This document shows positions 1 to 11,379 of a stretch of 59,146 nucleotides of DNA, piece by piece. Each line of letters begins with the position of its first letter. Positions within the stretch are counted from its first letter, which is position 1. Origin of the DNA: Cristatella mucedo (taxonomy: Eukaryota; Bryozoa; Phylactolaemata; Cristatellidae); NCBI GenBank assembly GCA_009760855.2, contig WPIO01000397.1, forward strand, positions 1 to 59,146. The letters run 5' to 3'. A program made the translations under genes and the position numbers. The notes below the pieces were generated by a model, which saw nothing but the letters and a program-made list of their open reading frames with translations, was not told the origin of the DNA and searched no databases.

Positions 1-1110
1 CTTTCACTTCTATGCAGATGACACTCAGTTGTACCTTTGCTTTGATCCCTCCCAGCCTTCGAGCACCACAAATTCTCTAAACTCACTAGCTGCAAGTATT
101 GATGACATCCCCTCATGGATGGCAGCAAATTTTGTAAAACTAAACGATGACAAAACTAACTTACTAGTTACCGGCAAACCCAGTGTGATTCAGAGATGGG
201 AAAGGCTGTCTCTCAAAATTGGGTCTTCCAGTATATCTCCTGTCGAAACAGCTCGAAGTCTAGGTCATATTACAAAGCGACCTCTCGTTTGACAACCATA
301 TCAGCTCCACAGTCAAATCTGCGTATTTTCGGCTTCATACCATTGCTAAAAGTCCGGCTTGTTTAGATAAGGATACCACGTCTAAGTTGGTCCACGCATT
401 CGTGACATCTCGTCTCGACTTCTGCAACTGACTGCTTACTGGCCAACCAGTATTTACGAACAGGCGATTCCAGCTGGAGCAAAACTCTGCAGCTAGGCTT
501 GTCTGTCGTGAGCTTTGCAGTTGCCACTTTACTCTACTTCTCGTCGACCTGCACTGGCTACCAGTCAAGCAACGGATTGACTTCAAGGTTTTGTCGCTCA
601 CTTTTCGGTCCCTTCATTCTATGGTTCCAGCCTATCTTTTCGACATACTTCCCATCAGGTCAAGCATCGTACCACCCACTTTTCGGAATCTACTGGTCTA
701 GAAATACCTCGTACAAAGCCTAAATCATTTGGAGGCCATTCATTTAGTTCGTATGCTCCCCAAGGCTGGAACTCCCTCACGACCTGCATCAGAACATCCC
801 CTTACCTGACCACCTTTAAAACAAGCGTAAACCCAAACTTCATTAGGACAGCATTTAGTGGGTCCCTGTGATTTGTCCTTCACGTGCTTATGCATGGTGA
901 CACTGTGCATGCTGCCCCTAACCACATTTGCATGCTGACCCTGTCCATGTCACCCCATGTTATTCATTTTGTTTGTTTTTCATGCCTGACTATAGTTACT
1001 ATTCAATTGCATTTCTCTTTGCAGCAAATGTAAAGCGCCTAGAAAGAGATTCAGTTTTCCGAGGGCGCTTTATCCGGTATATTAATAATATAAATATTAA
1101 TAATATTACA
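1..1110 (+). mobile_element. LINE family A (L2/CR1-like), 3' part entering from the left edge
   Basis: The window opens inside a reverse transcriptase gene: the frame at base 2 reads the active-site box FYADDTQLYLCF. The reading frame continues through the RT connection region to about base 290, where a small deletion relative to other copies shifts the frame. The LINE C-terminal region follows in broken frames to about base 870. A noncoding 3' end follows, with the family stem-loop (AAAGCGCC, then a complementary GGCGCTTT) at about 1031-1073 and an AT-rich tail. The 5' part lies outside the window. L2-like assignment rests on the FYADDTQLYL box and the gene order seen in fuller copies. Confidence 0.85.
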
Positions 1111-1660
1111 GTTGTGAACGTATCTTCAGATGTTTTTAAATATTCGGCAACCCATCTCCGTTTATGATTTTTCTCTCTGAATTTAATTTAATGTTATTAT
1201 ACCTTATCAGCTCATTATTATAGTGCATGATACAGGTCAGTATTCTAAATTACCTTAAACATGCCACTCCCACTAAATAAAATGTCAGTATCCTTAGTAA
1301 ACTGCAGCTATCCTGGCTCAGGACAGCTGACCACCACAATCTCAACTAAGCTCCCACACATATATCAACGAAAATACGTTTAGCATAAGCATCGATTTAT
1401 TCACCCTTCCTATAAAACTGGCAGTCACGCCATGTAGTCTACCAAAATTGTTCGGTTTACTGAAAAAATTGAGCTCTCCTGTTGAATTTGCACTAAATGT
1501 GTTCGTCGTTTTCTAAAGTGACATTTCGTTAGATCAACTCATCAGCTGTACAGTAGATTTAGCCTACTCTCAGCTACAAAACTAAAATTCGATCTTGTTT
1601 AGAGAGGAATAACTCATCTAAGTAGATCCGTGCATTTGCGTCTTCAAATTTACTTTCTTA
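1111..1660. other. Intervening sequence with a decayed family A fragment
   Basis: No gene is seen. Bases about 1440-1625 align by eye, on the plus strand, with the family A coding stretch just after the RT core (the part reading SPVESARNLG in better copies), with many substitutions. The rest is AT-rich and unassigned. Confidence 0.5.
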
Positions 1661-1977
1661 AAATAATAATAATAATGTTATTAAATCACTTGATAAAGCG
1701 CCCTCAGAGAACCCAATCTCTCTCTAGGCGCTTTACTTTTGCTGTAAAGTGAAATGCAATTAAATGGTAAGTAAAATCAAGCTTGAAAAAACAAATGAAT
1801 TAATAATATGGTTAGGGGTTACATGCACAGGGTCAGCATGCAAATGTGGTTAGTGGCAGCAAGCACAGTGTCAGCACGCATAGGCACATCAAGAACGAAT
1901 CACAGGGACCCACTAGATGCTGTCCTAAATAGGTGTGTTTCTAGGTTCCTTTTAAATGTGGTCAGGTCAGGGGACGT

Positions 1978-2577
1978 TCAGAGGCAGGTCGGGAGGGAGT
2001 TCCAGGCTTTGGGAGCATATGAACTAAATGCACGGTCTCCAAAGGATTTGAGGTTTGTACGAGGTATTTCTAGACTGCTGGATTCCGAAAAGCCGGTGGT
2101 ATGATGCATAGCCTCATGGGGTAGTATATCTGACAGATAGGCTGTAGCCATAGAATGAAGGGACCTAAAAGTGAGCGACAAAACCTTGAAGTCAATCCGT
2201 TGCTTGACTGGTAGCCACTGCAGGTCGGCGAGAAGTGGAGTAATATGGCAACTGCAATGCTCACGACAGACAAGCCTAGCTGCAGAGTTTCGCACCAGCT
2301 TCAATCGCCTTATCGCACGTGCTGGTAGGCCAGTAAGCAGTGAGTTGCAGAAGTCGAGACGAGATGTCACGAATGCATGGACCAACTTGGACGTGGTATC
2401 CTTATCTAAACAAGCCCGAATTTTAGCAATGTTATGAAGCTGAAAATAGGCTGATTTGACTGTGGAGCTGATGTGGTCGTCTAACGAGAGGTAGCTTTGG
2501 AATATGACACCTAGATTTCGAGCTGATTCAACTGGAGATATGCTGGCAGAGCCAATTTTGAGAGTAAGCTCTTCCAA
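1978..2577 (-). pseudogene. Family A LINE C-terminal region
   Basis: This 199-codon frame is the continuation of the LINE protein after the RT core. It contains the blocks LVHAFVTSRLDFCNSLL, LVCREHCSCHITPLL and WLPVKQRIDFKVLSLTF, which recur almost unchanged in at least six other places in the window. Such a conserved C-terminal region is typical of L2/CR1-group LINEs; its function is poorly defined. It is in a different frame from the RT core upstream, so at least one indel lies between 2580 and 2740. It ends at an early stop just before the usual C-terminus. Confidence 0.85.
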
Positions 2578-2744
2578 TCTCTGGATTACAATGGGTTGCC
2601 CATAACTAGTAAGTTAGTTTTATCATCGTTTAGTTTTAGAAAATGTGCTGCAATCCACGTGGGGATGTCATCAATGCATGCAGCTAGTGAGTTTACAGAA
2701 TTCGAGGTGCTCGAAGGCTGGGAGGGATCAAAGCAAAGGTACAA

Positions 2745-4205
2745 CTAAGTGTCATCTGCATAGAAGTGAAACCCTAGATTGAGCTTGGCAATGACATCAG
2801 CAAGAGGCAGAGTATATACCGTGAAAAGAACTGGACCTAGCACTGAGCCCTGAGGTACTCCATATTTCAGAGGTACTTCAGATCTTTGTCCACTCACGTT
2901 AATACTCTGGAGTCTCCCACTGAGATAGGACCTGAACCACTGCAGATCAGTGCCAGTGATGCCCAGGCGAGATGAGAGGCGCTTTAGAAGAACTTCGTGA
3001 TCGATGGTATCAAAAGCTGCCGAAAGATCAAGCAAAACAAGAAGAGACACTCTACTCATGTCTGCATTCCTAAGTAGGTCGTTGTATACCCGAAGCAATG
3101 CTGACTCTGTGGAGTGATTAGCTCTAAAGCCAGACTGGAACTTACTAGCAAGGTGTGATGGTTCGATATACGAGTTCAGCTGGTCCGCCATGACCCGTTC
3201 GAGTGTCTTTGATAGGAATGGTAGACGAGGAACTGGGCGGTAGTTGCTCAAGTTCTCTGGGTCAAGTGTAGTTTTTTTGAGAAGTGGCTGGACTACAGCT
3301 TTTTTGAAAGGTGCTAGGACAAGACCTGAGGCTAATGACATATTTCTTATGTTATTTATGCATGGCAGCAGCAGATCAATGCAACGTAGGAGCAGGACAG
3401 TAGTAATAGGGTCCAGAGGACTTGTTGTCTTCTTTGATTGAGATACTAGCTTTAGGACTATATCACTGGTGACCTGCCCAAATGCAGACATTGAGGCGCA
3501 GCCAGGAACCGAGGAACAGCATTCTAGTGGGAAGGTTGTCATCGCAGTGATGGATTCCCTGATCTTGTCTATCTTCTGCCCAAAGAATCGAGAGAAGCGA
3601 TCGGCTAGATCATCATTAGGATCATCAGGTAATGAGCTAATCTGGGAACGGTTGAGGAGATGGTTTATTGTCGACATCAGCATTTTTGGATTGTGCATCT
3701 ATGATTCAACAATGTTTTTAGAAAAACTAGACTTAGCCTTTGCTAGGATCGATTGGTACGACCTACAGTAGTCTTCACATGCCTGTCGATGGACAGTTAG
3801 TCCGGATCTTATGTATGCTTTTTCAAGCTTTTGTTTAGTAGACCTGGCTAGTTTAATGTCTTTGGTAACCCATAGGCCGTCTGGGCGGAGGCGCACAGTG
3901 CGCTTTGTCAGAGGGGCAAACTCATCTAGCGTGTCAGCTAGTGTCGTGTTGAAGCTATCTACCAGTGATGACAGATCGGAGGGAGGATTGAGCAGCAGAG
4001 GTGAAGCAGATATTCTCGCACGGACAGCATCGATGTCAAGGGTCTTGAGGTTTCGCGATTCACAGGTTATTTTAGAGGATGATGTGGGCACACACTGTAG
4101 ATTGAATTCAGAGCTTACTGGCCCAGAGATCAGTGCCATCAGGCACTTGCCGAAGATGGAAAAATCTGTGGTTGGCTTGTCTGTCATTAGCCTATATGTT
4201 TCCAC
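2745..4205 (-). pseudogene. Family A reverse transcriptase, N-terminal linker and RT core
   Basis: Two stretches (3699-4205 and 2745-3698) are in the same frame and separated by a single stop codon, so they are one broken gene. The first 168 codons are the linker between endonuclease and RT. The next 317 hold the RT fingers and palm: a block reading LSNYRPVPRLPFLSKTLE, then LDLSAAFDTIDH with its catalytic Asp, GVPQGSVLGPVLF, and the FYADDT box whose two Asp residues complete the active site. The frame stops immediately after FYADDT, where other copies continue with Gln, consistent with a C-to-T change. The product would be the target-primed reverse transcriptase of an L2-like LINE. The two internal stops make this copy inactive. 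Confidence 0.88.
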
Positions 4206-5070
4206 ATTACATTACTTCTTGCCAAACTCTACCGGCTACGTGTGAAGAAATGCATCGACTTCAAGGTTTTGTAATTTACTTTTTGGTCTTGTAATATTTG
4301 GCTTCACCCTGCTTATGAGATCTACAAACCCACAATATTAGGCATGGTAATATTCACTTTTCGGGGTCTAACTAAGCTCTCCTGACAGCTCCTTTTCCAC
4401 TTTCTCTTCGTAGCGTGTGATGAAGTCTTTTAACTACTGAATGCTTACCAAATGTTACTTAGGGAGTGAGTCAGCTGTACAAAACTCACCTACCTAACAC
4501 CTACACAGTATTTATGCCTTTGTGGAGTTTGAGAAGGAGATTCATTACATTATATTACATAAATCATACCTGGTATAACCCCTAAATTTCACTTGGATCG
4601 TACTTTTAGTTTACACACTCCTAAAGCCTGGAACTCAATTCCGAATCGCGTTACGACATCTTTAACTTGACCACATTTTAAAGAGAATAACTACATACCT
4701 ACATATCACAGTACTGAGACGGTCCCTTCCATTCGTCTTGTGTGAGCTTATGCTGCTGAAACAGATCGTTCCGTTACTACTTGTCGTTTAAGCTTATGCA
4801 AGTCACCACTATCCACTTTAATATTTTTACCAGCCTACCTTTCGAATGTATTTCCTTGCTGGATTAAGAATCGTACCCTGGAATTCTGACTCTAGTCGTT
4901 TTTCATTTAATCGTGGGAACCTCAAATCATTTAAAGACCTTTCTGGTTGTTCGTATTCTGCCAATGCCTAGAACGCACTTCTTATTTACTGCACGATAAC
5001 ATCTCGTCGTAAAGAGGTTTAGAAAGAAGCTAAAACGCATGTTTTTATCGCAGCATATTGTTTTTCCATG
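4206..5070 (+). mobile_element. Mosaic of decayed LINE fragments (families A and B)
   Basis: Four degraded plus-strand pieces lie end to end. About 4206-4300 resembles the family A block encoding WLPVKQRIDFKVL. About 4381-4562 matches the family B 3' end, including the final CATTACATTATATTACAT-type tail. About 4590-4760 and 4835-5070 resemble the family A C-terminal region again. All are heavily mutated with no open frame. The arrangement implies several successive insertions. Confidence 0.55.
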
Positions 5071-5949
5071 ACTTTCCTCTGATTTCTAAAACTAGCTGCA
5101 AGAGAATCAGTACCAAAAAGTCACTGAAGTCACTGGAATGCAGCATGCTCACGCTAAAAAAAGTATATCTAGGGCGTTACCTTCATGCAACGATTGCTTT
5201 TGTGCTTGTCATCAATTAACAAAACTTATTGGTAGTGATTAGCACTGGGTAATGCTGAGAACATATTCAAAGTAATTATCGACAAAAAAGACAAATTCAC
5301 TGGGATACCGGTATATCAGTCTCTAAGATATGCGTTTTGAATTGATAATTAAAAGATATATGTACTTACCTCTGATGCAGAATTCAATTGAGCATAACTC
5401 TGACAATGGCATCGGATCGACTCGAACTTCAGCATGGCTCGGTAGTATGTATTCGCCGTCAGCTGGGTTTGATACTTTAGCAGAAAACGGTATTGATGGA
5501 GAAAAAAGTTACTTCAAAATGCAACTGAAGCCCGCATCTCACTTAAGCATCCTGGTCTGCTGAAACATGTAAATCCTGCCTTATGCGAGGCGAATCTTGA
5601 CCCGTAGTTTTAACCGACACATATTTTAATAATTTAGCAAATTTTCTCGAATGTAATAATTATTACTTTGTTGCCAAAATGTTGCATATATTTTTATTAG
5701 GCTTGCTTTCAGCAGCTCAAAAATGCTGGCCAGAAGAGGTAGAAATAGGATCATTTATGCAACAGTTACAGAGTTTTATATACTACCAACTAGATTAGAG
5801 CAGCTTGGTGAAAATTGAAGTAGAAAAAATAGACGAAAAATATAGTCTGTGCGTCTAGAAAATTCGTCAGTATTTGCATGTCAATTCTTCTAAAATTAAT
5901 CTTCGTTCTATCTCAAGCTTCAACATATTTTAAAGGTATGGGATTCTAA
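5071..5949. other. Unassigned AT-rich sequence
   Basis: No gene, repeat family or splice-bounded exon was recognised. A 77-codon frame at 5330-5563 has no recognisable motif and is probably chance. Confidence 0.4.
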
Positions 5950-6523
5950 CGAGATGGTTGCAAAACGAGAGGTCACTTTGCAGCATGACATCTATATTTC
6001 GAGCTGATTCATCATGAGATGTGCTGGAAAAGTGAATTTTGAGCATCAGCCTTTCTAATTTGTGAATCACACTAGGTTTGCCCATACCTAGTTAGTTAGC
6101 TTTATCATCGGTTAGTTTTAGAAAATTTACTGCCATCCATGTGCCGATGTCATCAATATCTGCAGCAATGAAGTTGAGAGAATTCGAGGTGCTCGAAGGC
6201 TGGGAGGGATCAAAGCAAAGGTACAACTGAGTATCATCCGCATAGAAGTGAAAGCCTAGATTGTTCTTAAATAAATAAATAAATCCTAGCTGATTCAACA
6301 GCCTCTTTGTATAGCGACAGAAGAGCCTTTACGGCTATCACCACCGCTTGCAGTGGCAATAAAGGATCGCCCCGCCGCAGGAATCGAGCCCACGACCTCG
6401 GGACCAAGGCCGTGAAAGCAACCGCCTTACCTAGTGTGCTATCACGGCTCACCGCTTGCCAATCACATCAGCAAAAGGAAGAGTATAAACCCGAAAAGAA
6501 CCGGACCAAGCACGGAGCCCTGA
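5950..6523 (-). mobile_element. LINE family A fragment split by a SINE
   Basis: Minus-strand family A sequence covers 5950-6265 (from the post-RT block back to the FYADDTQLYLCF box) and resumes at about 6454-6523 (region encoding the stretch before YADD, back to GVPQGSVLGP). The two parts join naturally if the 6266-6453 insert is removed. A second insertion, an LTR fragment, abuts the copy at 6524. Confidence 0.8.
6266..6453 (-). mobile_element. tRNA-derived SINE inserted in LINE family A
   Basis: Read on the minus strand the insert begins with a tRNA-like head. An A-box-like TAGCACACTAGG is followed about 45 bases later by a B-box-like GGGCTCGATTCC, the two internal RNA polymerase III promoter elements. 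The body then runs to a tail of ATTT repeats, seen on the plus strand as AAATAAATAAATAAAT at about 6270-6286. It interrupts family A precisely, which gives both its limits and its relative age. No coding capacity is expected. The partner LINE that would mobilise it was not identified. Confidence 0.75.
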
Positions 6524-6765
6524 GGATGAACAATTCCAACAGTTTATTGCACAAGGCACGGAGCCGAAAGAGGCATGGCTCCCTTCGCCCCCTTCTGCCA
6601 AACCAACTGCCTCTCCTCGACTCCTCCAGTCCCCTGGTTGACCCTGATGATTCATTTAGGACCACAACTGGGCACGGGCCAATCCTGATGGTGAATCAAT
6701 TATCTGGCCACCAGGGAGGTACTGGCCTGTGTTCATGCCACCTCACAGGCTCATAAGAGTAGCCG
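6524..6765 (-). mobile_element. Partial solo LTR of the element 1 family
   Basis: On the minus strand this stretch is clearly homologous to the downstream half of the LTRs at 46631-47118 and 50849-51336. It shares the GGTGGCCAGATA...GATTCACCATCAGG block and a polyadenylation signal AATAAA (plus-strand TTTATT at 6543-6548) followed by CTGTTGG. It is diverged by many substitutions and lacks the upstream part of the LTR. No internal retrotransposon sequence is attached. It is therefore an older relic of the same LTR family as the young element at the right of the window. Confidence 0.8.
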
Positions 6766-7690
6766 GAATGCACCCGGGTCGTATATCCTGCTTACTGTAG
6801 GTGAAAAAAATTTCAATCTGCATTTATCTGACATGCGTGTTGACACCACTTCTTACAGGCTAGCTATGATTGACAGCAATCATACTCAATGGGTATTGTT
6901 ATTCTTCAGTGAAGAATGCAAGTTATTGTCGATAACGTGCATAAAATGAATTGTAAAGTATCACGTATGTTAGGTAATGTGCCCACATATTTCAAACATG
7001 ATTACTTTAGTGAAAGTGTTTAAAACGAATTACTTTATATGAGAACGTAAGCACCTTCCATCCACGCCCTTTACTCTTGTGTCTACTAATTACACAAGAA
7101 CTGAACGAGAACTGGCACACCCATGAAAATGACAGAAGTAAATATTGATACCTCGCATCGCCTAGCCTCACTGGCACCATATTCAACTTGTCAAGTTCAG
7201 AATACAGAGTGCACTCAAGAAAATATACTTCGACGGACAACAATCCGACATACACGCTAGAGCTTCCGAACAGCTAAAATCTTGCTGTGCTTGATTTACT
7301 GGCAGTTCAATTGCATGGGACTTCTAACCTTCTGCTTCAGAAGGTTAGAAATATCAAGACGACGTCGAAGTGCCACACTCTAAATTTGCGTCAGCAGCTA
7401 ATAGCTCGAACATAAATAAGAATGCCGATAAATTAGAAGAAAGGAAACGACATTTAAATAGTAGTCCCTGACTCCTATTAAATTCGCTATAACTGAGGAT
7501 CATTTTATCTACCAGGTCTTACACCCTCAGAATTATGAAGAGTTTATATATTGGTCCATTGCTTTTATTCCTCCATTTCAAGCTTTAAGGGAAACATGCA
7601 ATTGCATGCAGTGGTTCCAGTGTAACCTCTCTGTTGTACACACTAGGCTGTTTTTCTAATCCTTTGAAAGAACTGACACATTAAAGAATC
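6766..7690. other. Unassigned sequence
   Basis: No repeat family or convincing exon was recognised. A minus-strand frame at 7007-7255 (82 codons) has no known motif and no strong splice-site pair, so it is not called. Confidence 0.35.
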
Positions 7691-9560
7691 GTTAAAAAAA
7701 GAAGTAACAAATCCCCGATTCCTGGCTGCACCTATTGTCAACATTTACGCGGGTCCCTAGTGATCTAGTCCTAAAGTTCGTTTCTAAATCAAAGAAGACA
7801 TTAAGTCCTGTGGACCGTATTCCCACTATCCTGCTCATACGTTGGATTGATCTGCGGCTGCCATGAATAACTAACATAATTTGTATGTCATTAGCCTCAG
7901 GTCATGTCCCAGCACCTTTAAAAAAAGCTGTAGTCTGGCCATTTCTCAAGAAAGCGACACTAGACCGAAAGAACTTAACCAACCACCACCCAGTCTCCTT
8001 TCTACCATTGCTATCAAAGTCACTGAAACTGGTCGTGGCGGACCAGCTAATCTCACATATCGAAACCTCACACCTTGCTACTAAGTTCCAGTCTGGCTTT
8101 AGAGCTAATCAGTACACAGAGTCAGCATTGCTTAGGGTATACAACGACCTACATAGGAATGCAGACATTGGTAGAGTGTCTCTGCTTGTATTGCTCGATC
8201 TTTTGGCAGCTTTTGATACCATCGATCACAAAGTTCTTCTAGGGCACCTCTCATCTCGCCAGGGCATAACTGGCACTGTTCTGCAGTGGTTCAGGTCCAA
8301 TCTCAAAGGGAGAATCCAGAGTATTGACGTGAATGGACAGAGATCATCTGAGGTACCTCTGAAATATGGAGTACCTCAGGGCTCAGTGCTAGGTCCGGTT
8401 CTTTTCACGGATTATACTCTCCCTCTTAGCAATGTGATTATCAAGCACAATCAAGGCTTTCACTTTAATGCGGATGACACTCAGTTGTAAATTTGCTTTG
8501 ATCCCTCCAAGCCTTTGAGCACCTAAAAATCCCTCAACTTACTTGGTTCTTGTATAGATGACAACCGCATATAGATAGAAGCAAATTTTCCAAAACTAAT
8601 GACGATAAAACTAACCTACTAGCTATGGTCGAACCCAGTGTGATTCACAAATTGAAATGGCTGAAGCTCAAAGTTGGCTCTGCCAGCATATCTCCTGTTG
8701 AATCGGCTTGAAATTTAGGTGTCTTATTCTAAAGCGACCTCTCGTCAGACGACTATATCAGCTCCACAGCCAAATATGCCTATTTTCAGCTTCCTAACGT
8801 TGCTAAAACTCGGGCTTGTTTAGATAGGGGTACCACATCTAAGTTGATCAATGCATTCGTGAAATTCCGTCAAGACTCCTGCAGCTCAGTGCTTGCTGGC
8901 GTACCAGCGTGTGAGATCATGCAATTCCAGCTGGTGCAAAACTCCACAGCTAGGCTTGTCTATCGTGAGCTTGGCAGTTGCCCCATTACTCCACTTCTCC
9001 CCTACATGCACTGGCCACCAGTTAAGCAACGGATTGACTACAAGGTTTGGTCGCTCACTTTTAGGTCAATTCATTCTTTGGCTCCAGCCTATCTCTGAGA
9101 TATACTCCCCCATCAGGCCAAGCATAGTACCACCAGCTTTTCGGAATCCGAGAGCCTACAAATACCTCGCACAAACCATTAATCATTTGGAGACCGTGAA
9201 TTTAGTTCGTATGCTTCCAGAGCCTGGAATTCCCTCCCGACCTGTGTCAAAAAATCCCTTGACATACCACATTTATAAAGAATTTCAAAACACACCTATT
9301 TAGAGAGCATTTACTGTGTATCTGTGATTCGTCCTTGGTGTGCTTACGGGCTCTGACACTCTGCATGCTGCCGTTAACAACATTTGCATGCTCACCCAGT
9401 GCATGTCACCCCTAACCATGTTATTCATTTCGCTTGTTTATCAAGCATGATTTTATTCACCTTTTAATTGCGTTTCCTTTTGCAGTAAATGTAAAGAGCC
9501 TAGAGAGAAGTCGAGTTCTCTGAGGGTGCTTTATCAAGTCCATTATCAATATTTACTTTT
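7691..9560 (+). mobile_element. LINE family A, RT to 3' end, decayed
   Basis: The copy starts about 200 bases upstream of the RT core and runs to the 3' end (GTGCTTTATCAAGTCCATT at about 9528-9546). The RT core is open at 7885-8490. It reads LDLLAAFDTIDH and GVPQGSVLGPVLF, but the active-site box is FNADDTQL, with Asn in place of the usual Tyr before the Asp pair. After base 8490 the C-terminal region (8844-9300) is broken by stops and frameshifts. It is older than the copies at 24268 and 32737. Confidence 0.85.
7885..8490 (+). pseudogene. Family A reverse transcriptase core, active-site box altered
   Basis: This 201-codon frame covers the fingers and palm of the LINE reverse transcriptase: a block LPLLSKSLKLVVADQL near residues 44-60, the catalytic-Asp block LDLLAAFDTIDH near 105-117, GVPQGSVLGPVLF near 165-178, and FNADDTQL at the end. 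Family A copies elsewhere have FYADDTQL. The Asp pair is retained, but the neighbouring aromatic residue is lost. The frame stops where other copies continue into the thumb. The start codon is simply the first Met after decay and is not a natural start. Confidence 0.82.
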
Positions 9561-9935
9561 AATTGAATGCTTATAATTGACTGATTAAAATAAATGATTG
9601 TGATTAAAATATTTTATCCTAATATATAGCTGATTTCCTTACCTTAGCATTAGTCAAATAAGATCCTACTTACAGGGCTATTGCAGCATTTATCTCTACT
9701 CGGCGATATTTCTCTTCAAGTTGGTAATACTCTTCTTCCACATCAATTTTGTGCAAAAAATTTAGGTATGCTTTTTAAATGGTGCGTAAATCTGTGTAAC
9801 GACCAAAAATAATAACTCCAATGCTAGCAATCGCATGTAATGTAATGCTATTCAGTACACTGTATCTCTGTCATTAACCCCATAAAGCTACAAAGGCTAC
9901 GTGATAATCACTCAAATAGTTGTGTATATCACACT
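9561..9935. other. Unassigned AT-rich sequence between two LINEs
   Basis: No coding or repeat signal was recognised between the tail of the family A copy and the probable 5' end of the family B copy. Confidence 0.35.
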
Positions 9936-10065
9936 TCAAAGCCTTAATGACTTTTGGTGTGCATAAAAAAGCGGCCTCGGGCGACTCCTAGCCTGGTGTG
10001 GACCTTTACTTGGTTTCTCCTTAATACCTTCGGGTAATCCGCTGCTATCTTCGCTGTGACTATCT

Positions 10066-11379
10066 ATGAGCTGTCCTCGGATATGCCACACAAAACAGGA
10101 CCTGCTTAGCATAAGATGCGATGTCGCCATTAGTCGATACCTACCGGTAGGCCTTCTCCGGCGGGTCAGTGAGAACCCACCTGCATCCTGCGTTCGCCCT
10201 AAAAACAGCTTGGCTATCAAATCTTCGACTCGTCAGTTTAAAGAGCTGAATAGTACTTGTTGCGTTAGTAGCCCACCCGCCGTAGCCCAGCACGTTGTAA
10301 AACGTCGTCCCACGGCCGTTACCAAGGTTCAATTCAAATTCGAAGAGCCAGCGTCCGCCGGGCCGGACGTGAACGGTAGAGAATACGAGCCACTTCATCA
10401 CCGTCGCCCAGTTGTTGGACAGCTTCTTAAATTCCGCCTACTAAATGTCCGCTCGCTAAAACCCAAGGCGTTACTTATACCCGATCAGGTGGTCCAGGAG
10501 AAGCTAGATGCATTTCTGCTTACCGAAACCTGGATGACGCCTTGTTTCAGTAGCTGTATTTCCGAGACCATCCCACCCGGGTTCTCATTGTATCAGTCCA
10601 TGCGTTCTGACAAGGTTGGTGGCGGGGTTACAATTGTTGTTCGCGGATCGTTTGGCTATAAAATGTGCAGTTTCTCGCATGGGTCACCGTTTGAATCGGT
10701 TGCTATCAGGTCTTCATCAAAGACAATGCCTCTCACCGTTGCGATATACCGGCCTCCTGGCTGTCTAAACTTGTTTATTGAGGAGTTTTCAGAGTTCCTT
10801 GCTAAAATATTCGTGTGTGACAGGCCGCTACTGATTGCAGGAGACTTCAATATTCACGGTGACAACCCTAGCAACAACCACGTCGGCTCATTTCTTGAAT
10901 GTCTGAAGAATCTTGGTTTGGACCAACACGTTAATCATAGCACGCACGTCGGTGGCCACATTCTAGATCTTGTGATCACTAAGGATGTCCTCCCCACTGA
11001 CTTTGTGGTGTGCCCACTGACCCTCTCAGATCATTGTTTGGTCTGGTTTACTGTTCCTGCTCCCTCGTACGTGCATTGCAATGTCGAATTTGCCAAACGA
11101 CGTAACTTACAAAGCATTGACATGGACAAGTTTTTGAAATCTGTTTGTGATGCAGGCCTTCTTGATCACCATTCAGACTTGACCGGCAGCCTCGATACCC
11201 TCACTGATGCTATGAACATGCCACTCAGGAGCGCTCTTGACAAGCATGCTCCTGTTCGCTCTATCCGTGTTCAAAGTCGTCAAGATTGCTTTGAATTTAC
11301 AAAAGACTCCTTAAGATGCACAGTGCTAAGCACAGGCTGGAACGTCGTTTCAAGAAATCAGGGTCTGAGGCAGACCTAG
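10066..11379 (+). pseudogene. Family B N-terminal leader and APE-type endonuclease
   Basis: The 437-codon frame has an unremarkable leader of about 120 residues, then an exonuclease-endonuclease-phosphatase fold domain. It opens with LLNVRSLKPKA (the conserved Asn block), then LTETWM (catalytic Glu) near residue 155, YRPPGC near 225, GDFNIHGDN near 262, and SDHCLVWF near 322 (the catalytic Asp-His pair). This domain nicks target DNA to start target-primed reverse transcription. From about base 11296 the translation stops resembling a LINE and the correct frame moves to the one starting at 11316, so a frameshift lies at about 11290-11320. All main catalytic motifs are visible. Confidence 0.88.

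Larger units (their letters stand above)
1661..4205 (-). mobile_element. LINE family A, long 5'-truncated copy
   Basis: Read on the minus strand, this copy runs from the linker upstream of the RT (4205) through the RT and C-terminal region to the 3' stem-loop (about 1692-1735) and an AAT/ATT tail at 1661-1674. It lacks the APE endonuclease and so is 5' truncated. It is one of the best copies for reading the protein of this family. Its frame is interrupted by a stop at about 3696-3698, a stop directly after the YADD box at about 2745, and a frameshift near 2580-2740. Confidence 0.9.

Noticed and set aside
2171-2437. Recurrent small protein starting MSDKTLKSIRCLTG, also at 335-601 and 24777-25043
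   Set aside because: It is the antisense reading of the family A coding region, so it recurs wherever that region does. Its conservation follows from the sense strand.
6307-6756. 149-codon plus-strand frame
   Set aside because: It runs antisense through a SINE, a LINE fragment and an LTR relic; not a gene.
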